Positions 59,500 to 64,000 of a stretch of 64,000 nucleotides of DNA are shown piece by piece. The notes below the pieces were generated by a model that was not told the origin of the DNA, ran no database searches, and worked only from the letters and a program-made list of their open reading frames with translations. The stretch is taken from NCBI GenBank assembly GCA_030068075.1, contig CM057828.1, positions 114,999,699 through 115,063,698 on the forward strand, given 5' to 3'. Made by a program: the position numbers and the translations under genes. Source of the DNA: Paguma larvata (Eukaryota; Chordata; Mammalia; Carnivora; Viverridae). How positions within the stretch are numbered: the first letter of the stretch is position 1; each line of letters opens with the position of its first letter.

Positions 59500-61747
59500 A
59501 AACACCAAGCAAGATAATAAATGAGCTGGTGACTACAATTCATTACCCAACTTCGTAGCTCACCTCATCCACATAAACAGAGCTAACTGAGGTTTGGAAG
59601 AACCACCCGGACTGGGAGCCTCATTGCCACGTGAGATGTGAACACTCTTCTGTCCAGGCTCAGTGGCATATACTTTTGCCCTTCAGGATCTGTAAAAGAC
59701 CATTGGTGCCTTGTACAGAAACACAAAGACCTAATATAAGCTGTCTTGAACAAGGCCATTACCCTGTCAAAGGAAGAGGAAGGCTGTGTCATACTCTGAA
59801 GTACCTATTTCTGGCACTCTCCTTGGTGCAATTACAGCATGACGAGGTCCTCAGCAAAGGAATGTTAGGAGAAGGCCCCCCCAATAAGGAGTCAGAGTCA
59901 CGTGAAAGGGTCAGAGGAAGAAAGATCAAGGACTCTGTGTGGGAGGGACATCACGGACATGCCGCACAACAGACAGAAAATAGGCATCCATCTATCAACT
60001 GCCTTCCCCGCCAGCCTAGGGAATAACTCATATCCTGTGACATTGCTTTCAGGCCTTGATTATCTCAACTACCTGAAAATATTTTCAATCAGCCTTTCTC
60101 AAAACTACCAGCTAATGAGCCACATTTCCCTTTCCTTCCTTTGTCTATGTTAGCAGTGTCAATGTAAACTTTCCTGAAATAGAAACCAGCAAATTTCTTA
60201 AAACATTTTTTGATGAGTGGCCCTCCCCACTTTCCCTTTCCTATTATTTTCCATGCCTCTCATCAGAAAATAAAAGAATCAAAATTCTTGTCTGATCGAT
60301 TACGTTTTGGTTCGTGGTTTATTTATTGTTTTTAAGCTACCTTTCTCAACTGGGGTTATTTCCATAACAAACCAAAAGTAACTATATTACCTATATTAAT
60401 AAAAACATGGATAAAAATATGCTTAATCCATTTTGATAATCTATTTACAGATTATCAAATCTTTGAATGTATAAAAACATTCAAAGAGGTTAATCATTGT
60501 CATGAAGAGATCAGAAAAACTATCAATTTCAAACGCAGTATTTACTAAATGCTTCCGTTCGTTTAATCATCCCTGCAGTATTCGTGGTAGCCAGATTGAA
60601 TTTAGCCAGTGGAGGTATTTGTGGAGCACCGCAAGCGAACCTTCTAAGAAATAGACCAGGGGAAGGTTGAAAGCACTGGCCTTATATAGTAGGCCACCCC
60701 AGGGCTGCTGGTGGCAACCTTGTAAAAAGACATAGTGCGAAATTCCTAGGTCCTCAAATCGCAGCACAGGTAAAGATTGCGCAGGCTGGGATGCAGATGC
60801 GCAACAGGAAAGACTACATAAGATTACAGAAAAAATGTCAGGACCCTTGGTCCCAAACTAGGCCTTTGCTGAGTAGCAGAACTGATGCCTTATGAGGTAG
60901 GGTAAAGTGTTTCTGGATGCTGACAGAGCCTTTTAAGATGTAGATAAACTTCTGGGGTCCCTTTTGGGGAGACTTTCACTCTGGGCAGACCGCTGACTGA
61001 CACAGCTGACCTGAGCACAACTGTATGCAGGAGGAGGACTCCAGCAAGTACAGGTCTGTCTCTTTGGAAAGAAAAACATCACACACAGAGTCTGGGGAGT
61101 TCTTACTAAGCAATAGATTCACAAATATTAATACAATAGGAAAGCCAAACTTCAGTTAAAGTCTACCTTAACTACAGGAAACCTTACATATGACTTGTCT
61201 CTCCTGAACAACTATATCTCTGAGAGATCTTCACAAATCCATTTATTTCAGAAAATATCCTAAAAAAATACTCCAGCTCTTCAGAAGTCTGGAAAAGTCT
61301 GTACATAAATTTTGGGATTTAGATGATAATGGAATGCAGTAGAAAGAAAGATTCAGAGATCCTCAGACTTGGTCAGATATGGCCATATGGGAGAAGTGAT
61401 TTTAGGAATTTTATTCTGTGTGTTGCATACTTACTGGCAGGGAGCTAGGAAGATGGCGCTACGGTCCGGAGCAGGCATGGGCTGGAATGCACAAATCTTC
61501 CCCCACAAATCTGGAAGAAAGCAGTCCTATTTAGAGTTAGCCTTGGTCTTGAGAACCTTGAAAGCTCTGGATCAGATGAGGGGTCCTAGATTGCTCTGGG
61601 CAAAGCCAAATTTCCTTCCCAAAGCAGTCTGCCCTATGTTAGAAATCTAGGGTCTCTTAGAGATACAGTTGTTCAGAAAAGACAATTGCTTCCTGGAGAC
61701 TCCTGGGATTAGAGCATTTGGTTAATGAGCCTCAATCTTTCATTTTT

Positions 61748-61966
61748 TTTTTAATGTTTGTTAATGTTTATTTTTGAAAAAGAAAGAGAGAGAGAGAGAA
61801 TGAGTGGGGGAGGGGCAGAGAGAGAGGGAGACACAGAAACTGAAGCAGGCTCCAGGCTTGGCGCTGTCAGCACAGAGCCCGATGCGGGACTCGATCTCAC
61901 AGACAGAGAGATCGTGACCTGAGTCAAAGTCGGACGCTTAACCAGCTGGGAGCCACCCAGGTGCCT
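61748..61966 (-). mobile_element. Felid SINE
   Basis: Full minus-strand copy with 'gccacccaggtgcc' head. Identical target copies CTTTCATTTTT at 61737-61747 and 61972-61982. The tail has a duplicated 'aatgttt' segment. Confidence 0.95.
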
Positions 61967-62739
61967 GTTAACTTTCATTTTTGGATGAGACAGGTTTGTC
62001 AGAAAGCCAGGGATCAGAGGCTGAAGAACAAAAAGAATGATCTGCAATATTCATAAAAGGATGCAGGGGACAGGGAGAAGGAAGCGTGTGGTGGAGAAAA
62101 GCATCTGAAATGATAGATAAAATACATACAGAATAAATAGAATTTCTCTTACTCTTAGTATTGAAGGCAAGCAACTAGAAATGAAGGGTATATTTTCTAG
62201 TCTTTTCTACTCATATATATATTCAAAAGATGTAATCAAAAATGCATATGTTCTCTGTCACAGTTATCAGAAAGAACCAATCCCCACGCATCAAGTCTGA
62301 ATAATTCAAGAAGAAATGCGGCCCTCATGAGTGGATGGGGAATAGGAAAAAAAGAAAAGAAGAGAGGTGGGCAGGAGAGGGTAACTTGCTCAGCTTTATC
62401 ATGGCCTATAACTCAAGGTGGCTGGTACATACTAAAGGAATTTAATTCCAATGGACCAACGTTTAATGAGCGCCTAGTAAGAGCAAGTAGTGGGAACCAG
62501 ATCAGAATGGGAATAAGATACAAGGAAAGCCAATCTTTAGGGTTGTAGTAAACAGATGTTAAGGGTGTGAAACTATTTATTCAGGAGAAGAACAGCAATT
62601 TGTTCAAATGCATGCCAAAGGCAGTAACTCAGCCCTGGCCAGTCTGCCAAGTAGATATCACTTGTGATTTAGGGGGTTCCCAATTAAAAATCTCAAATCA
62701 CAACCCCTCTTTGACCCCTGGAAACCCGCAGTCCAGTGC

Positions 62740-62885
62740 TTAACATCTCTGAAGCTTTTTGGTTCAAGCAAAGCATAGTGCTTAAGAGGTAAAGATTTCC
62801 TGGTTTCAGACTGTGACTTCCCCATCAACTAACTGTGTGGCCTTGGGCAAGCTTCTTAACCTTGCTCTCAGAGGTACTTGCTCTC
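62740..62885 (+). repeat. MIR
   Basis: 'gtgcttaagaggtaaagatt', 'tggtttcagactgtgacttc' and 'tgtgtggccttgggcaagct' match MIR 5' half and core. Confidence 0.8.
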
Positions 62886-64000
62886 AGGCAGGCGCAAGCA
62901 GGGGGGCTGCCAAGATGCCTCTCTTGCTCCACCCTAGCTCTGGATCTGCTTACTATTCCTACTCTTTTCTCTTGGGGCCAGTTCCTTGGGTTTCCCTGCC
63001 ATTGCTTTTGATGGAACAGGAAAGGACGTGGACAAATATATGACAGAAATAAAGGAAAGCTAGCCAGCCAAGTATTCACCAAACATTCTCTAAAACCACA
63101 ACCAAAAGAGATCCCAAGAGTGAGGCCCCATGTCCTTCATGGCTGCCCCCACCAGTGATCCAGTCTACGAGTAGGGCCTGAGTCAGATGCCCATCCCCAC
63201 CTGCCCCACCCCCTGCTGAGAGAGCTGCCCAGGGAAGGGTGAGAGTAAGGGTTGGGTGTTGGGAGCGACTGCGAGGCTGGTAGCAGGGTGAGGAAAAGAG
63301 CTGGCTACCAGGGTTGCTGAGTCTCTTGGAATGGTTCAAGCTGACCTTATTTAATCCTGTAGAAGCATTTTCCCCACGTTTATGCTTAGAATAGCTAGAA
63401 CAATAACCTCGAGCGTATAACGAACAATCAGAGAACGCTGACTTTGTCCTGAAAAGGCCACTTGCCTGGAAGCTATCCGAAATGCCCAGGCACCCCCTAG
63501 TGGTAAAGGGACATCCTCAGCCATGACTGCAGAGAGCACTCCACCTGCAATGCCAAATCCGGAGAGATCATGGAAAGAATGTTTAGAAATGTACCTTCTC
63601 CCCTCCCCAGTGAGAACAGGCATGCCAAATGCTTGCTGTATCAAAGGACACATTGCCCCATCTCTGCCAGACAATATGGGGGAAGGATGAGAGGCTTGCC
63701 AGGCAAAGAGACCATGCCTTCTCCCTGCCAAGTCTCCCTAAGCAGTTTCTGGGTCATAGTTATGGGCACAACCTCAATAGATGCTGAGATTTTTATTTAT
63801 TGCCTGTTTGGTAATGAACTGGAACTCTGAAGATGAAATGAGGCTTTCTTCCCCTTTCTCCTGGTCCATGTTAGCAAAGGGACTGGAGGTAAAGCCTCAG
63901 GGCTTGCTCAGACCTTTAAGCTGACCCCAAGCAGGCTTCCTCATGGATTGACAGTTGGCCCTTGGCTTCCATGCTAAGAATGAGTCATAGATTTTACTCA

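Larger units (their letters stand above)
19260..64000. other. Intergenic DNA upstream of GPR158
   Basis: No coding exon, tRNA, rRNA or processed pseudogene was recognised in this span. Open frames are short and without domains. Recognised repeats are listed separately. Stretches of more than 300 bases where I see no assignable feature include about 19260-21070, 25360-26490, 31260-32800, 33030-33610, 33920-34970, 35380-35950, 39210-40190, 43620-44390, 45340-46300, 48410-49180, 50570-51050, 51070-51770, 52560-53500, 53770-54350, 57720-58310, 59360-61730, 61985-62730 and 62890-64000. Confidence 0.75.

Noticed and set aside
59631..60026. 131-codon plus-strand frame
   Set aside because: Composition and lack of any family resemblance suggest chance.
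6012..61966. tRNA genes in the SINE heads
   Set aside because: Heads resemble tRNA-Lys but belong to degenerate SINEs with TSDs and A-rich tails; not functional tRNA genes.

Overview
The window is nuclear DNA from a carnivore, most probably a cat-family (feliform) species. The best evidence is about nineteen copies of a tRNA-Lys-derived SINE whose body (GCGCCTGGGTGGCTCAG start, 'GTGCTGACAGCTCAGAGCC' middle, AAATAAATAAACATT tail) is the felid type (SINEC_Fc-like), not the dog, bear or seal type. No bacterial, plasmid, phage or CRISPR features are present, and no virus with protein-coding genes. This is an assignment from memory of repeat families, not from a search.

Only one protein-coding segment can be supported: the first coding exon of GPR158 (orphan class C GPCR, reported as the metabotropic glycine receptor mGlyR) on the minus strand at 17395-18287. 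It encodes the signal peptide and most of the extracellular Cache domain and ends at a good splice donor. It sits in a CpG island (about 17400-19260) that also holds the predicted 5' UTR, a TATA box and CCAAT box on the minus strand, a GC-rich CAG/GCC repeat, an upstream ORF and a G14 run.

Layout: positions 1-17394 are the start of GPR158 intron 1; 17395-18287 coding exon 1; 18288 to about 18838 predicted 5' UTR; about 18840-19260 core and proximal promoter; about 19260-64000 upstream intergenic DNA. The remaining coding exons lie off the left edge. Intron and intergenic DNA are ordinary mammalian sequence: felid SINEs, truncated L1s of several ages, a HAL1, ancient L2 and MIR, DNA-transposon relics (MER20, MER5A, a Tigger-like element), a MaLR LTR fragment and several microsatellites.

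No new multi-gene system is visible. The observations most worth checking are a SINE-L1 chimeric insertion sharing one target-site duplication (28717-30544), a cluster of RFX X-box palindromes at 55.3-55.7 kb, the loss of the first of two GPR158 start codons, an upstream ORF plus CAG tract in the predicted leader, and a 62-bp alternating purine-pyrimidine (Z-DNA-prone) tract in intron 1. Ages, repeat boundaries and promoter elements are read by eye and approximate.
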